Shown piece by piece: positions 14,732 through 14,959 of a stretch of 14,959 bases of DNA (its first letter is position 1; the number at the start of each line of letters is the position of its first letter). The DNA is taken from assembly GCA_002441525.1 (NCBI GenBank), contig DJWH01000030.1, positions 1,954-16,912 on the forward strand, written 5' to 3'. The stretch comes from Acholeplasmataceae bacterium UBA6235. GTDB taxonomy: Bacteria > Bacillota_I > Bacilli_A > Acholeplasmatales > UBA5453. The notes under the pieces were generated by a model, which was not told where the DNA came from, did not search any database, and worked only from the letters and a program-made list of their open reading frames with translations. A program made the position numbers and the translations under genes.

Positions 14732-14959
14732 ATGACAACTAATTTGATTTTAAAAATTCGCCCTTTCACTCAAAATGACATAGAAGACATCCACCTTTAC
14801 GCATCCAACCCAATCACCACCCAATACATGTTATGGGGACCCAATACCATTGAAGATACCCAAGTTTTCTTAAACTATGTATTTAGTCATTATTCAAAAA
14901 CACCGATCACGAATTTTGAATATGGTATTGAATTTGAAGGTAAAATCATTGGTGGGATT
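14732..14959 (+). CDS. GNAT family N-acetyltransferase, 3' end missing
   Basis: The first 76 codons of an open frame that runs off the right edge. It starts MTTNLILKIRPFTQNDIEDI, a typical opening of RimJ/RimL-type acetyl-CoA-dependent N-acetyltransferases, followed by the NPITTQYMLWGP segment (the RimL-like position after the first helices). The strand IEFEGKIIGGI matches the beta-strand pair that normally precedes the acetyl-CoA loop, which would lie beyond the edge. The substrate cannot be told. The start is supported by AAGGA (14719-14723) 8 nt before the ATG. No clear terminator separates it from the helicase gene 112 bp upstream, so read-through is possible. Confidence 0.85.
   Translation, partial: MTTNLILKIRPFTQNDIEDIHLYASNPITTQYMLWGPNTIEDTQVFLNYVFSHYSKTPITNFEYGIEFEGKIIGGI

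Noticed and set aside
14511..14738. 75-codon minus-strand frame across the helicase end
   Set aside because: It is mainly antisense to a well-supported gene, has no clear ribosome site and matches nothing recognisable.
1..14959. CRISPR arrays, tRNA/rRNA genes, insertion sequences, tandem repeats
   Set aside because: I read both strands for regularly spaced repeats, cloverleaf-like segments, transposase motifs and terminal inverted repeats and found none I could support.

Overview
The window looks like a chromosomal segment of a low-GC, wall-less or mollicute-related Firmicute. Acholeplasma or a close relative is my best guess; this is inference from gene content and style, not from a search. 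The genome is AT-rich, yet tryptophan is written TGG throughout. No in-frame TGA interrupts the long genes, and every complete gene ends in TAA or TAG, so the code is not the Mycoplasma UGA=Trp code. The genes fall into a core-metabolism block, a signalling/surface block and a DNA-processing block that resembles an accessory island.

Region 1 (1-2718, minus strand) is the pyruvate dehydrogenase operon pdhA-pdhB-pdhC (E1 alpha, E1 beta, 5' part of E2). The genes are packed with 1-9 nt spacing, and the E2 gene runs off the left edge. The operon is read from a divergent intergenic region (2719-2976) with two candidate tandem promoters and a hairpin in the leader.

Region 2 (2977-6741, plus strand) has two single genes, each with its own promoter and rho-independent terminator. 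One is a 7-TM/PAS-like/GGDEF diguanylate cyclase with an intact active site and no visible inhibitory I-site. The other is a large lipoprotein with a clan-A-like glycoside hydrolase barrel and a CBM9-like C-terminal domain. The pair could link c-di-GMP signalling to surface polysaccharide, but that link is conjecture.

Region 3 (6889-14619, plus strand) is the most interesting part. A four-gene operon encodes a HIT nucleotide hydrolase, an HNH endonuclease overlapping it by 1 nt, a DpnI-type winged-helix/GIY-YIG protein, and a zinc-ribbon/HhH-GPD DNA glycosylase with a perfect 4Fe-4S cysteine motif. It ends in a terminator whose loop contains the last stop codon. A separate promoter then drives a 1598-aa protein that fuses a DnaQ-like exonuclease, a RecQ helicase, several probable winged helices and a complete UvrD-type helicase. 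Together these supply DNA recognition (possibly of modified bases), base removal, strand cutting and unwinding/degradation. This fits a multi-gene anti-phage or DNA-repair system that I cannot match to a named one. No integrase, transposase, att site, CRISPR array or RNA gene was seen.

Region 4 (14732-14959) is the start of a GNAT acetyltransferase cut by the right edge.
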